Source: Natrinema halophilum
Lineage (GTDB): Archaea > Halobacteriota > Halobacteria > Halobacteriales > Natrialbaceae
Direction of reading: 5' to 3'
Assembly: GCF_013402815.2 (NCBI RefSeq)
Contig: NZ_CP058601.1
Coordinates: forward strand, 1,302,001-1,366,000
Length of the DNA: 64,000 bases
Of the stretch, positions 35,717 through 44,474 are shown piece by piece. A model generated the notes under the pieces. It saw nothing but the letters and a program-made list of their open reading frames with translations. It had not been told where the DNA came from and searched no databases. Made by a program: the position numbers and the translations under genes. Within the stretch, counting starts at the first letter, position 1, and every line of letters begins with the position of its first letter.

Positions 35717-36517
35717 ATGGGTATGGAATCCGCGCTCGAGGAAATCGAGTTCCTCGCGCTTTCGTCGAATCGCGTGGAAGTGCTCGGATTGCTATCTGAG
35801 GGACGATACGCGCGCAACGAATTAGCGGCCGAGACCGGTGCCTCACAGGCGACGCTGGGTCGAATTCTCGGGGACTTTCAGGATCGATCGTGGATCAGAC
35901 GTGACGACGACGGGTATATCGCAACGGCAACCGGTCGACTGGTCGCGTCGGGATTCATCGACTTGCAGGACATCATAGAGACCGAACGGAAACTACGAGA
36001 GATCGTGGACTATCTGCCAACCCATGCGATGGACGTCGACCTCCGTCGGCTCGCGGACGCGACGATCACCGTTCCCACTGCGACGCGGCCGAACGCACCG
36101 CTGAGACGGTTGCTCGACCTCCTTCGTGAGGCCGACGAAGTCAGGGCCTTTTCCCATACGTTCAACGAACAGACGCTGACGGTGGTCCGAGACCGGGTGA
36201 CAGGTGGAAACCAGCGATTCCGCGGCGTCTTCGGCCGCAGCGCGATCGACGCACTTTCGGACGATCCCGACCTCAACAACCGACTCGAGTCGTTACTCGA
36301 GGCCGACACGGCCGAATTCAGGGTTCGTGAGGAAGGCGTTCCACTCGCGGTAATGATCGCCGACGAAATCGTCTTCCTGCTTCTGCGCGACGAGGATGGC
36401 GTCCTGCGTGCATCAGTCGACACCGACGACGACGCCGTCCGATCGTGGGCGGAGGACTCTCTAGATCACTACTGGCGAACAGCCACGCCGCTCGAATCTG
36501 ACGCACTGTCCGACTGA
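35717..36517 (+). CDS. winged-helix transcriptional regulator with FilR1-like domain
   Basis: This protein is about 266 residues. An N-terminal ArsR-like winged helix (EEIEFLALSSNRVEVLGLLSEGRYARNELAAETGASQATLGRILGDFQDRSWI) has a wing DDDGYIATATGR. A C-terminal domain includes FRGVFGRSAIDALSDDPDLNNRLESLLEADTAEFRV and VPLAVMIADEIVFLLLRDEDG, matching the FilR1 middle-domain style of haloarchaeal regulators. The target is unknown; the neighbours are a transporter (divergent) and a spermidine-synthase-like gene (convergent). ATG 35717 or 35723 are equivalent choices. Confidence 0.82.
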   Translation: MGMESALEEIEFLALSSNRVEVLGLLSEGRYARNELAAETGASQATLGRILGDFQDRSWIRRDDDGYIATATGRLVASGFIDLQDIIETERKLREIVDYLPTHAMDVDLRRLADATITVPTATRPNAPLRRLLDLLREADEVRAFSHTFNEQTLTVVRDRVTGGNQRFRGVFGRSAIDALSDDPDLNNRLESLLEADTAEFRVREEGVPLAVMIADEIVFLLLRDEDGVLRASVDTDDDAVRSWAEDSLDHYWRTATPLESDALSD

Positions 36518-36542
36518 TCGTCACTCGGGGGGCCAATCGCGT

Positions 36543-38204
36543 CTACGGGAGGGTCGAATTGAGTCCCGGCGAGCCGGGTATCTCGAACGTCGGTGCGGTG
36601 CGAGCAAGCGTGGCCGGGTACGGGCTCGCCGCGACCGACGACGCGGGTTCTGCTTTCTGCTCGCCCTCGGTCTGCTCGATGACGTACTTCTGGCCGACCG
36701 TCGACGCCTGAAGGCTGTCGACGGGCGCGTGATCCTCCGTCAACACCGGGACGTCATCGGTCGCGGGCTCGTCCATGTAGGCATCGACCTCGTCGTTCAG
36801 ATCGATTCCGAGGTCGCGGCGCTCGTTTCGCTCCGCGAGTTCGGCCTCGGTGAAATTCGTCTCGTCTTTCGTCGCGACCACCTCGATATTCTGGACCGAA
36901 TCCCAGTTCGACGTTCGGAAACTGTAGGTCGACCCGAACGCCTCGTCGATAGTCTTGTACTGCGCCCGGTAGAATTCGGAGCCGGTGCCGCTCGGGGCGG
37001 CGATGACGTTGGCGAGGAAGACACCGTCTTGAGTCAGGTGATTCTCGGCCAGCTCCATGAACCCGAGCTGGGTCAAGTGGATCGGCACCTGATCCTTCTG
37101 ATATGCGTCGAGGACGATCAGGTCGTATTTCTCGTCCGTATTTTGGAGAAACACCCGTCCGTCTTCAGTCTGCGTGGTCAGGTTTTTGCTCTCTTCGAGC
37201 CGGAAGTACTCCTTTGCGGCCCGGGTCACCGCGGGATCGAGTTCGACGACGTCGACGGAGGCGTTGTACTTCCGTTCGAAATCCTTCGGCCCCGTGTAGC
37301 CGCCCCCGCCGATGAACAGCACGTTCTCGACCTCCTCGGGATCGTCGACCATCAGCATCGGAATGTGGAAGTATCGCGTATACTCGAAGACGTGCCGGTC
37401 GGGATCATCGAGGTCCATCGCGCTGTGACGTGCGCCGTCTAGGTACAGCGTCCGAACGTCGCCGTTGTCGATCACCTCGAGTTCCTGGTAGGCTGTCTGC
37501 GTCTGGTAGACGACGTCTCCACGATGGTCGAACGTCACAGGGCCGACGCCGGCCGCGACGACGAGCAAGAGGGCGATGACGACGCTCGCCACCGCCGGAC
37601 GCGGTGACAGCGTGGGGAGCGTGAGCGCGAACGCGGTAGCGACGAGAACGAGACCGAACAGGAGACCGATCATGTCGATGCCGAGCGTGGGGATGAGGAG
37701 GTACGTCGTCACGCCCGCGCCGACGATACTGCCGATGGTGCCCAGCGCGTACACGTGGCCCGAGGCTTCGCCGATACCGGTTTTCTGCGAGAGTTCGGCC
37801 GAGTAGGGGCTGATAAAGCCGAGCAGATAGGTCGGCGGTCCGAAGAGGATGAGGACCGCCGGCAGCGAGGCGTACCGGGTCGGCAGCGGCATCATTGATG
37901 CTGAGAGCAGTAGTTGATCGCTCCCGTAGACGACGATGCCGACGTACGCCGCCGTTCCCAGCAGGATCCAGGTCATCCGACGGTTCGAGGCCGTTTCCGC
38001 CTGTCTGCCGCCCTGCCAGTAACCCAGACTCAACGCAGCGAGAAAGACGGTGATGATGCTCCCCCAGGTGTAAATGCTGCTTCCGAACTGAGGCGCGATG
38101 ATCCGACCTGCGAGAATCTCCAATCCCATGCTGGTAACGCCGGAGACGAACACCGCAACTTCGGGTTTCGTCGGTCGGTACTTGGAGGGTTGCCCCAGAC
38201 TCAT
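36543..38204 (-). CDS. membrane-fused spermidine synthase-like protein
   Basis: This protein is about 553 residues. The N-terminal half has about seven membrane helices (GVTSMGLEILAGRIIAPQFG, TWGSIITVFLAALSLGYWQGG, SGHVYALGTIGSIVGAG). The C-terminal half (about 220-500) is a Rossmann methyltransferase-like spermidine synthase domain with VLFIGGGGYTGPKDF, VDVVELDPAVTRAAKEYF, TEDGRVFLQNTDEKYDLIVLDAYQ and TEDHAPVDSLQA. The usual DAFD acidic site is VLDAYQ, so true polyamine synthesis is uncertain. A Ser/Pro/Ala-rich tail follows. Many haloarchaea carry such fused proteins of unknown role. Confidence 0.88.
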   Translation of the reverse strand: MSLGQPSKYRPTKPEVAVFVSGVTSMGLEILAGRIIAPQFGSSIYTWGSIITVFLAALSLGYWQGGRQAETASNRRMTWILLGTAAYVGIVVYGSDQLLLSASMMPLPTRYASLPAVLILFGPPTYLLGFISPYSAELSQKTGIGEASGHVYALGTIGSIVGAGVTTYLLIPTLGIDMIGLLFGLVLVATAFALTLPTLSPRPAVASVVIALLLVVAAGVGPVTFDHRGDVVYQTQTAYQELEVIDNGDVRTLYLDGARHSAMDLDDPDRHVFEYTRYFHIPMLMVDDPEEVENVLFIGGGGYTGPKDFERKYNASVDVVELDPAVTRAAKEYFRLEESKNLTTQTEDGRVFLQNTDEKYDLIVLDAYQKDQVPIHLTQLGFMELAENHLTQDGVFLANVIAAPSGTGSEFYRAQYKTIDEAFGSTYSFRTSNWDSVQNIEVVATKDETNFTEAELAERNERRDLGIDLNDEVDAYMDEPATDDVPVLTEDHAPVDSLQASTVGQKYVIEQTEGEQKAEPASSVAASPYPATLARTAPTFEIPGSPGLNSTLP

Positions 38205-38289
38205 TATCGGCACAAAGCGGGCCTGCGATGAGAAGTTGTCGCCTCACCGACGCTGTCGCGGTGATCGGGTGCCGACGGGTGGACGGCAA

Positions 38290-39489
38290 TCAGTTCGTCG
38301 TCACGACTTCGATCACGTCCCGCGATTGGACCTCGTACCCTTTGCCCAGTTGTCGATTCGTCCGGCAGTCGATAGCGTGCAGGAAGCCGTCCCCGATGTC
38401 GGAGTGAAGACTGTACGCGAAGTCTTCCGCGGTCGAGTTGGGCGAGATCAAGTAACAATCCGGAAGTACCTCGCCGCGTTCGTTCCCAAGCCCGTTCGCG
38501 CCGCCGGGAAACACCGGCGTCACGCCGAGGACGTCGAACAGCGCCGCCTCGAGAGCCGCCTGAACGCCCGTCGCGCCGTAGTCAGCGAGGAAGTCACGGA
38601 TCTGTTCGAGTCCCGCTTCCTGTTCGCTCGAGATGTCGCCGGTAATTTCGAAGTCTGCGTCTCCCGGTCGGTAGTCGACGACACCCGCCTTGTCGGCCGA
38701 CTTCAGCGCCTTCTCGGCGTGAGCGCTACAGGGGACGATCGTCAGGTGGTCATAGTCGGAATCGTTCGTGATCTCCTCGTAGTTCTCCTGGGCTTCGGGT
38801 GTGTCCATCTTGTTCGCCGCGATGACCATCGGCTTGGTCTCTTTGCGGATTTCGCGGGCCAACTCGAGTTCGGCATCCGCGTCCCACTCGTCGGGGTCGA
38901 AACCGATATCGACGCGCCGAATCAGACGTTTGATTTCGTCCTCGCTCGTCTTGAACGCGCTCATCTGCTCGGCGAGTTCTTCCTCGATGGCGTCGTCTTC
39001 GGTCGTGTACCCCGACTCGTAACGCTCGATCCCCTTCTGTAAGATCCCCAGGTACCACTGGTCGAGTTCCGCCTCGAGAAAGGCGATGTCTTCTCGAGGA
39101 TCGTGGTCCTCGGTCGGTTCGCCTTCGGCGTCGGTCATCCCGGAGAAGTCGACGACGTGGACGAGTACGTCCGTTTCGTTGAGATCGGAGAGAAATTGAT
39201 TACCCAGCCCGTTTCCCTCATGCGCTCCCGGGATCAGCCCGGCTACGTCGACGAGTTTCGTCGGAACGAACCTGGTTCCGTGGTCGCAGTAGCCCACGTT
39301 AGGGGTGCAGGCTTCATCGAACTCCGGTGCCGCGCAATCGACGCGGACGTACGCCTCGCCAACGCTGGGATCGATAGTCGTGAACGGATAGGCTCCCTCG
39401 GGAACGTCGTTCATCGTCGCAGCGTTGAAGAAAGAGGACTTGCCGACGGACGGTTTGCCGACCAGTCCGATCCGGTAACTCGTACTCAT
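38290..39489 (-). CDS. ychF: YchF-family redox-regulated ATPase/GTPase
   Basis: This 399-residue Obg-related NTPase has the G1 P-loop LVGKPSVGKSSFFNA, GAYPFTTIDPSVG (G2), DVAGLIPGAHEGNGLGNQFL (G3) and VIAANKMDTPEA (G4). A TGS-like C-terminal domain has NGLGNERGEVLPDCYLISPNSTAEDFAYSLHSDIGDGFLHAIDCR. It belongs to the archaeal/eukaryotic Ygr210-like branch that binds ribosomes. A TATA element (reverse CCGTTTAGTC, 39511-39520) sits 26 nt before the ATG, supporting this start. Confidence 0.95.
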   Translation of the reverse strand: MSTSYRIGLVGKPSVGKSSFFNAATMNDVPEGAYPFTTIDPSVGEAYVRVDCAAPEFDEACTPNVGYCDHGTRFVPTKLVDVAGLIPGAHEGNGLGNQFLSDLNETDVLVHVVDFSGMTDAEGEPTEDHDPREDIAFLEAELDQWYLGILQKGIERYESGYTTEDDAIEEELAEQMSAFKTSEDEIKRLIRRVDIGFDPDEWDADAELELAREIRKETKPMVIAANKMDTPEAQENYEEITNDSDYDHLTIVPCSAHAEKALKSADKAGVVDYRPGDADFEITGDISSEQEAGLEQIRDFLADYGATGVQAALEAALFDVLGVTPVFPGGANGLGNERGEVLPDCYLISPNSTAEDFAYSLHSDIGDGFLHAIDCRTNRQLGKGYEVQSRDVIEVVTTN

Positions 39490-39510
39490 TACCCGTTCTG
39501 GTCGAGGAGT

Positions 39511-39520
39511 GACTAAACGG
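39511..39520 (-). promoter_or_regulatory. TATA element of the ychF-like gene
   Basis: CCGTTTAGTC on the reverse strand is centred 26 nt before the ATG at 39489 and predicts a leaderless message. Confidence 0.5.
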
Positions 39521-39723
39521 GTTTCTGTCTACCGGCAGTGTGATATGAGTGTACTTAGCATGAATAAACGTGCTTCGACCGGTTACGCTCGAGGCCTGCG
39601 TGGGCTGGTCAGGTGCGGGACCCACGACCGGATTCGATCGAGTCCCGGAGCACGCAGCCAGTCCCGAAACCGATTCTCACGATCCTCGAGGGATCGCTAT
39701 CGGACCGGGTGACCACGATGGGC

Positions 39724-40698
39724 CTAGACGTGAGTCGGCGGTTCGACGGCCGTTTCGATGTCGAGTTCGTCGGCCACGTCGTCGAGCAGGTCGCCTTTGA
39801 TTTCCGAACTTCGCCAGCCGATTTCGGCTACCAGCGGCGGCTCGAAATCGGTTCGAATCGTCTCGAGGCGTTCTCGTTCCGTCTCGACGCGCTGGCGGAG
39901 GTACCGCGCGCCGCGGCCGTTTTCGTTGTCATCGGGCGACGGCGTGAGTTTGTTCGCGACGAGTCCGCGGACGTCGAGGCCCTTTTCTGTGAGGTCGTCG
40001 ATTGCACGTTCGGTCTCGTTCAGCGACAGCTCGTCCGGATTGAGCACGAGGAAAAAGGCGGCATCGTCGTCGAGCGCCGACCCGGCGAACTCGAAAAACT
40101 CCTTGCGCTGCTGGAGTCGTTCGAGAACGGGGTCGCCGTGCATCACGCGCCGCGGTTCGTTGGTGCCCACGGCGGCCTTTTCGAAAAGATCGATACTCGT
40201 CCGACGCTTGTGCATCAGCCGGTCGATCCACCCCTCGAGCAGTTCCGGCAGCCCGAGGAGTCGGAGCGTCCCGCCCGTGGGTGACGTGTCAAAAACGACG
40301 CGCTCGTACGGTTCGGCGTTGCGCATCACGTCGACGAACCGGTCGAACAGCGCCGATTCGTAGGCACCGGGAGTTCCGTGTGCCATCTCCAGTTGGCGGT
40401 TGATTTCGTTGACCATCGCCGCCGACACCTGTTCCGAGAGGTTTTGCCGAATCTCGTCCAGATGTCGCGTTACCTCGTCTTCGGGGTCGATCTGCACCGC
40501 ATCGAGGCCCTCGATACCTGCGACCGGTTGCGGGGAGTCGTCGAACGGCTGGTCGAATACGTCGGTGACCGAGTGGGCTGGGTCGGTCGAGACCACCAGG
40601 GTTCGGTGTCCATCGCGCGCACAGCGCTGCGCGTACGCACAGGAGACGGTCGTCTTCCCGACACCTCCCTTGCCACCGAAGAAGACGAACGGTTCCAT
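39724..40698 (-). CDS. ArsA/Get3-type ATPase
   Basis: This 324-residue SIMIBI ATPase has the deviant P-loop FFGGKGGVGKTTVSCAYA, switch I VVSTDPAHSVTDVFDQPF, the switch II strand VVFDTSPTGGTLRLLGLPELLEGW and the adenine-contact LVANKLTPSPDD. It lacks the CxxC of eukaryotic Get3 and the duplicated half of arsenical pump ArsA, as in many archaeal homologues. It probably targets membrane proteins or delivers a cofactor; this cannot be resolved. ATG 40698 (MEPFVFFGGKGG) shares its A with the TGA of the preceding gene, so the two are coupled. Confidence 0.92.
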   Translation of the reverse strand: MEPFVFFGGKGGVGKTTVSCAYAQRCARDGHRTLVVSTDPAHSVTDVFDQPFDDSPQPVAGIEGLDAVQIDPEDEVTRHLDEIRQNLSEQVSAAMVNEINRQLEMAHGTPGAYESALFDRFVDVMRNAEPYERVVFDTSPTGGTLRLLGLPELLEGWIDRLMHKRRTSIDLFEKAAVGTNEPRRVMHGDPVLERLQQRKEFFEFAGSALDDDAAFFLVLNPDELSLNETERAIDDLTEKGLDVRGLVANKLTPSPDDNENGRGARYLRQRVETERERLETIRTDFEPPLVAEIGWRSSEIKGDLLDDVADELDIETAVEPPTHV

Positions 40699-40994
40699 CA
40701 GAAGTGGTACTGCTGTCCCTTGCGTTCGATGTACGAATCGCGATCCCACAACCGTCGTTCCCACGATTCGAACTCGTCTTCTATGTACGGCAACAGTTCC
40801 GATGTGTAGTACGAGACCGGCGAGGGAATGCCGAACGCGTCCGGGAAACACGCCAACATGAACGCGTCCTCGGCGTCTTCCGCTTCCTTCTCGATCTTTT
40901 CGTAGGCCGGATGCGATATCATTCCGTGATAGAGGCCTCGCAACCACTCCTCGATCGTCTTGCGAAACCGTTCGATCCGGTCTGCCAGTTCCAT
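40698..40994 (-). CDS. small conserved-looking partner protein upstream of the ArsA-type ATPase
   Basis: This 98-residue soluble acidic protein has an N-terminal amphipathic helix (LADRIERFRKTIEEWLRGLYHGM), an aromatic middle (FPDAFGIPSPVSYYTSELLPYIEDEFESWERRLWDRD) and the end YIERKGQQYHF. I do not recognise the family. A one-base stop/start overlap (TGATG) with the ATPase gene implies a shared message and probably a shared job. Confidence 0.75.
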   Translation of the reverse strand: MELADRIERFRKTIEEWLRGLYHGMISHPAYEKIEKEAEDAEDAFMLACFPDAFGIPSPVSYYTSELLPYIEDEFESWERRLWDRDSYIERKGQQYHF

Positions 40995-41073
40995 GTTTCT
41001 CTATCCGGTCTGAACGGTGAAAACCCTCGTGGACGGATTCATAGCGCTGGGACTCCTCTGGTCCGATACGGCA

Positions 41074-42306
41074 ATGGAACCGAACCAGAAAACCCCAGTT
41101 TCGATCCTTTCGGGGAGTCTGGGAGCGGGAAAGACGACGCTGCTCAATCATCTGCTGGCGACTGCTGGCGACCGAACGCTTGCAACCCTCGTCAACGACG
41201 TGGGCGAAGTCAACGTCGACGCCGAACTCGTCGCCGAGGGTTCGGAACTCGAACTCGAGGGCGGCGTCGCGGAGCTCTCGAACGGCTGCATCTGCTGTGA
41301 ACTGCAGGACGACCTCGAGACCGCCGTCGTCAGGCTGGCCCGCGATCGGTCGTTCGATCACCTCGTCGTCGAATCCTCCGGAATCTCGGAACCGGCTCCC
41401 GTCGCGCGGCTGTTCACGACCGAATCCCGGGTCGCCGCACGGTACACCGTCGATACGCTCGTCACCGTCGTCGATACGCCGGCTTTCCTCGAGTCCTTCG
41501 GCGGCGAAGAAACGCCGCGACGCCTGGGCAGCGAGGACGACCGTCCGCTTTCGGATCTCCTCGTCGAACAGGTCGAGGTGTCGAACGTCGTGCTTCTCAA
41601 CAAGGCCGACCTGTGCACCGAGTCCGAACTCGCGGCGGCTGCGGAACTCGTCGGTGCGCTCCAGCCGGACGCCGAGACGATACCCACCGAATTCTCGGCT
41701 GTCGATCCTGACCGGCTGCTCGGCGCGGGGCTGTTCGATCCGAAGCGGGTGAACGACCTGCCGGGCTGGAAACGGGCGCTCGCCGCCGCTGCCGGCGATC
41801 ACGGACACGGCGACGGCGCGATAGGTGAGGAACGCGACGATCACGGCGGCCACCACCATCCAGACGAGGTCTACGGGGTCTCGTCGTTCGTCTACCGGAG
41901 CCGGCAGCCGTTCCATCCCGGACGGTTCGCCGCGTTCCTCGAGGGGCTCCCGCCGTCAGTCGTCCGCGCGAAGGGGACCGCCTGGATCGCCGACAACGAG
42001 ATGCGAGTGTCGATCGCTCAAGCCGGGCCATCGGTCAGAGCCACCGCACGAGGTCCCTGGATCGCGAGCCTCCCCCCGGTCGAGCGCGACATGTATCGGT
42101 CGAACCGGCCGAACCTCGAGTGGCACGACGAACACGGGGACCGACAGACGGAACTCGTCTTCATCGGTACGGACTACGACGAATCGGCGCTTCGAGCAGG
42201 CCTCGAGGACGCGCTCGTCAACGACCACGAGTGGAGCGATGACGTCGATCTCGAGGGGCGTTTCCCCGACGAAAAGGGTGTGGAAGTCGTCGTGCGCGAA
42301 CCCTGA
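41074..42306 (+). CDS. CobW/ZNG1-type GTPase metallochaperone
   Basis: This 410-residue G3E GTPase has the P-loop LSGSLGAGKTTLLNHLL, the metal-binding CxCC motif NGCICCELQDDL, VVESSGISEPAPVARL, VVDTPAFLES and NKADL (G4). A His-rich loop (GDHGHGDG, DDHGGHHHPDE) precedes the CobW C-terminal domain with PFHPGRFAAFLEGLP and VVRAKGTAWIAD. Such proteins insert zinc, cobalt or other metals into client enzymes. ATG 41074 (MEPNQKTPVSI) gives the normal length. It diverges from the ArsA-type operon and converges on a small zinc-ribbon gene. Confidence 0.93.
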   Translation: MEPNQKTPVSILSGSLGAGKTTLLNHLLATAGDRTLATLVNDVGEVNVDAELVAEGSELELEGGVAELSNGCICCELQDDLETAVVRLARDRSFDHLVVESSGISEPAPVARLFTTESRVAARYTVDTLVTVVDTPAFLESFGGEETPRRLGSEDDRPLSDLLVEQVEVSNVVLLNKADLCTESELAAAAELVGALQPDAETIPTEFSAVDPDRLLGAGLFDPKRVNDLPGWKRALAAAAGDHGHGDGAIGEERDDHGGHHHPDEVYGVSSFVYRSRQPFHPGRFAAFLEGLPPSVVRAKGTAWIADNEMRVSIAQAGPSVRATARGPWIASLPPVERDMYRSNRPNLEWHDEHGDRQTELVFIGTDYDESALRAGLEDALVNDHEWSDDVDLEGRFPDEKGVEVVVREP

Positions 42307-42307
42307 G

Positions 42308-42511
42308 TCAGCACGCGCAGTGACGGCCCGTGGCGCGCTCGAACCGCATCTCCGTTCCGCACTCCGGACAGACCGGGTTTCCCTCGAGATCGACGTCCCT
42401 GATCCTGACTTCGCAATCGTCACACCAGAACGCGCCCTGCGAGCCGTCGTCGGGGCGCTCCGTCGGCGCCGGCGAGGCGAGTGCCGCTTTCATCGAGTCG
42501 ATTAATCCCAT
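42308..42511 (-). CDS. small zinc-ribbon protein
   Basis: This 67-residue protein has CDDC in the middle and CPECG downstream, forming a zinc ribbon, and ends in RHCAC. Helical N-terminus MGLIDSMKAALASP. It ends 1 nt after the stop of the CobW-type gene, convergent with it. It may be a metal-handling client or unrelated; function unknown. Confidence 0.75.
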   Translation of the reverse strand: MGLIDSMKAALASPAPTERPDDGSQGAFWCDDCEVRIRDVDLEGNPVCPECGTEMRFERATGRHCAC

Positions 42512-42611
42512 GGTCGATCGTTCGCCGAGAACGCGAATAAGTGTGTGGGAACGAATAACACTGACGTAGGCCCACGGTGCATTCGAATCCGGTTTCCCGG
42601 GCAGGTTCCGA

Positions 42612-42932
42612 CTAGCCGATAACTAACGGGATCGCGAGGGCGACGATGAGCGCGGCAAGGAGCGGTATGAGGTGAAATAGCCGTTCGGCGCGCACCGCGG
42701 CCGGGACGATACCGATCGTCTCCGGATGGAACGTCCATACCTGTCGATAGAACGCAGCGACGGCGACGAAGGCGAAAAGAGCCGCGGAAATGGCGATCGC
42801 TGACTCGAGTGAGAGGCCGAGTGCCTGCCCGTACAGCGGACCGAACGACAGCAGGATCATGAACGAGAGCCCGACGACCACGACGAACGGGACCGGATCG
42901 ATGGTCGAGCCGTGGCGATTTCGGAGGGGCAT
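42612..42932 (-). CDS. small membrane protein with three or four helices
   Basis: This protein is about 106 residues. Hydrophobic segments are VPFVVVVGLSFMILLSFGPLYG, AIAISAALFAFVAVAAFY and LFHLIPLLAALIVALAIPLVIG. The N-terminus MPLRNRHGSTID is basic and short, which fits cytoplasmic orientation. Family not recognised. ATG 42932 was chosen because the longer frame upstream has no protein character. Confidence 0.65.
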   Translation of the reverse strand: MPLRNRHGSTIDPVPFVVVVGLSFMILLSFGPLYGQALGLSLESAIAISAALFAFVAVAAFYRQVWTFHPETIGIVPAAVRAERLFHLIPLLAALIVALAIPLVIG

Positions 42933-43025
42933 ACGAATCGTACTCCCTCGAGAGGCAAAGAAGTATGCCGAGCATCGGTAGCCGACAACCGAATTCGCCC
43001 CACTGGGAGCGTGGAGACGCCGAAC

Positions 43026-43034
43026 AGTTAAGTG
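43026..43034 (+). promoter_or_regulatory. TATA element of the small membrane protein gene
   Basis: AGTTAAGTG is centred 27 nt before ATG 43056, giving a leaderless message and supporting that short gene. Confidence 0.5.
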
Positions 43035-43055
43035 ACGGTACAAAGGCCACCCACT

Positions 43056-43280
43056 ATGAGCGATGAGGATTCGGACCGGGAAGGATTCGAGGCCGGCGTT
43101 TCGACCTCGAAGGGCGATCCGCGCGTTTTGCTCGCGATGAACGCCGTCTTGTCGACGCTGTTCGCGTGGACGATCGTCTGGGGGCTGTCGTTTCTGGACG
43201 TCGTCGAATTCGGGATCGTCAACGTCGCCACGGCCGCAATACTACTGTTTGCGATGACGTATCTCGTGACGAATCTGTAG
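43056..43280 (+). CDS. small membrane protein, unknown function
   Basis: This 74-residue protein has an acidic N-terminus MSDEDSDREGFEAGVSTSKGDP and two hydrophobic segments (LLAMNAVLSTLFAWTIVWGL, FGIVNVATAAILLFAMTYLV). The start is supported by the TATA element 27 nt upstream. Its arrangement resembles many haloarchaeal two-helix membrane proteins, with no assigned role. Confidence 0.75.
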   Translation: MSDEDSDREGFEAGVSTSKGDPRVLLAMNAVLSTLFAWTIVWGLSFLDVVEFGIVNVATAAILLFAMTYLVTNL

Positions 43281-43296
43281 CGGAGCGCTCGCCCGA

Positions 43297-43542
43297 CTAC
43301 CGGCCGTAAATCAGCCGGCGGCCGATATCGTCGACTCGGTCGGTCACACGACCGGCCCACGCCGCCGGCGAAACGCGTCGGAGGGTCTCGTCGTCGACTT
43401 CGATGGCAGCCTCGCCGAACGGGTCTCGGCCCCCTTGCTCGTCGCCACCGTCGGCATCGTCACCGCCCTCGCCGGACGACGCGACGTCGACGACCGCCGA
43501 CATCGAACACCGGCCGCACGCTTCGGTTTCCTTGCCACCCAT
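43297..43542 (-). CDS. small acidic protein with a CxxC motif
   Basis: This 81-residue protein starts MGGKETEACGRCSMSAVVDV, has an acidic Gly-rich linker (SSGEGGDDADGGDEQGG) and a C-terminal helix pair (LRRVSPAAWAGRVTDRVDDIGRRLIYGR). One CGRC could be a redox or half zinc site. Family not recognised. It ends 16 nt from the converging membrane protein gene. Confidence 0.55.
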   Translation of the reverse strand: MGGKETEACGRCSMSAVVDVASSGEGGDDADGGDEQGGRDPFGEAAIEVDDETLRRVSPAAWAGRVTDRVDDIGRRLIYGR

Positions 43543-43759
43543 GCGAACCACTTGGACACTAGTCCGTCTCCGTCAGCTAAAATCCACCGGTCGAATCGGT
43601 ATCGGCGACGAACGCGAAAGCGGTATTCAAACCGGTCCACCGACGATTACTTGCGCTTCCGACGGCAATCTGTGGTATGGGTGTACAGGTCACGGATCCG
43701 ATCGAATCCGAACCGACGGCGGGTCGGAGCCAGGTTTCGGCTGGCCCCGTCCGCGAACG

Positions 43760-44368
43760 ATGAGCGAGCGAGCGACGCCGGAGGAACTACCGGCGGAGAT
43801 CCGCGAGGCGGTCCCTGATTGGGACGACGACTACCTCGACCGGGTCTCCGACCGATTGATGTACAACTACGACCTCGAGAAGGATCACAGCGTGGGCGGC
43901 GAGCGATGGGATCTCTACGGGGAGATGCGCGTTCGCAGTCAGAAGCAATTCTTCCATCCGGCGCTTTCGTACGCCGATCACGAGGCCGCGGAGTATCTCT
44001 TCGCCCGTCGGGACGCTCGGCCGACGGTAGCGGAACTCGAGCGCCTCGTCGACCTCGGTCACGATCTCGCAGACGAGCGCGTCGTCCCCGACGAGGAACA
44101 CTTCGGGACCGATTTCACCTTCGTCCTTATCGCGGACGAACTGTCGGCTGCCGTCCGCGATCACGTCTCCGTGTTCCGCGATCGAACGCTGCTGAAGTTC
44201 GGCTATCACGGTCACTACGAGATCAATCTGGTGGTGGTGGCTCCAGATGCCGACGACCTCGTCGCCAGCGAGGCCGCAGACGCGGCGGAAGCTTTCACGC
44301 TATGGGACGACGTCAGTACGCCCGCAGAGGGGGTTCTCTCGCGGTTTGCGAGACGATTCTGGGGGTAA
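43760..44368 (+). CDS. hypothetical haloarchaeal protein
   Basis: This protein is about 202 residues, soluble and acidic. It starts MSERATPEELPAEIREAVPDWDDDYLDRVSDRL. Other features are FFHPALSYADHEAAEYLFARRDARPTVAELERLVDLGHDLAD, HFGTDFTFVLIADELSAAVRDHVSVFRDRTLLKFGYHGHYEINLVVV and a C-terminal FARRFWG. The second half looks like an alpha/beta domain of unknown class. Codon bias and length support a real gene. No context clue. Confidence 0.75.
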   Translation: MSERATPEELPAEIREAVPDWDDDYLDRVSDRLMYNYDLEKDHSVGGERWDLYGEMRVRSQKQFFHPALSYADHEAAEYLFARRDARPTVAELERLVDLGHDLADERVVPDEEHFGTDFTFVLIADELSAAVRDHVSVFRDRTLLKFGYHGHYEINLVVVAPDADDLVASEAADAAEAFTLWDDVSTPAEGVLSRFARRFWG

Positions 44369-44474
44369 CTGTGGGGAGACACAGGACGCGACGAAACGTG
44401 TGTGACGTACGGACGCGACGAAAATGGTGCGACGCACGAACCCGACGATACGGAGTCGACCGCAATCGAATCCG

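Noticed and set aside
40702-41916. N-terminal extension of the ArsA-type ATPase frame up to 41916
   Set aside because: The frame stays open by chance across the antisense of the CobW-type gene. The P-loop domain must start at MEPFVFFGGKGG (40698), coupled to the 98-residue gene.
42570-42605. tRNA-like T arm (ATTCGAATCC) near 42580
   Set aside because: No acceptor stem or anticodon arm can be built around it.
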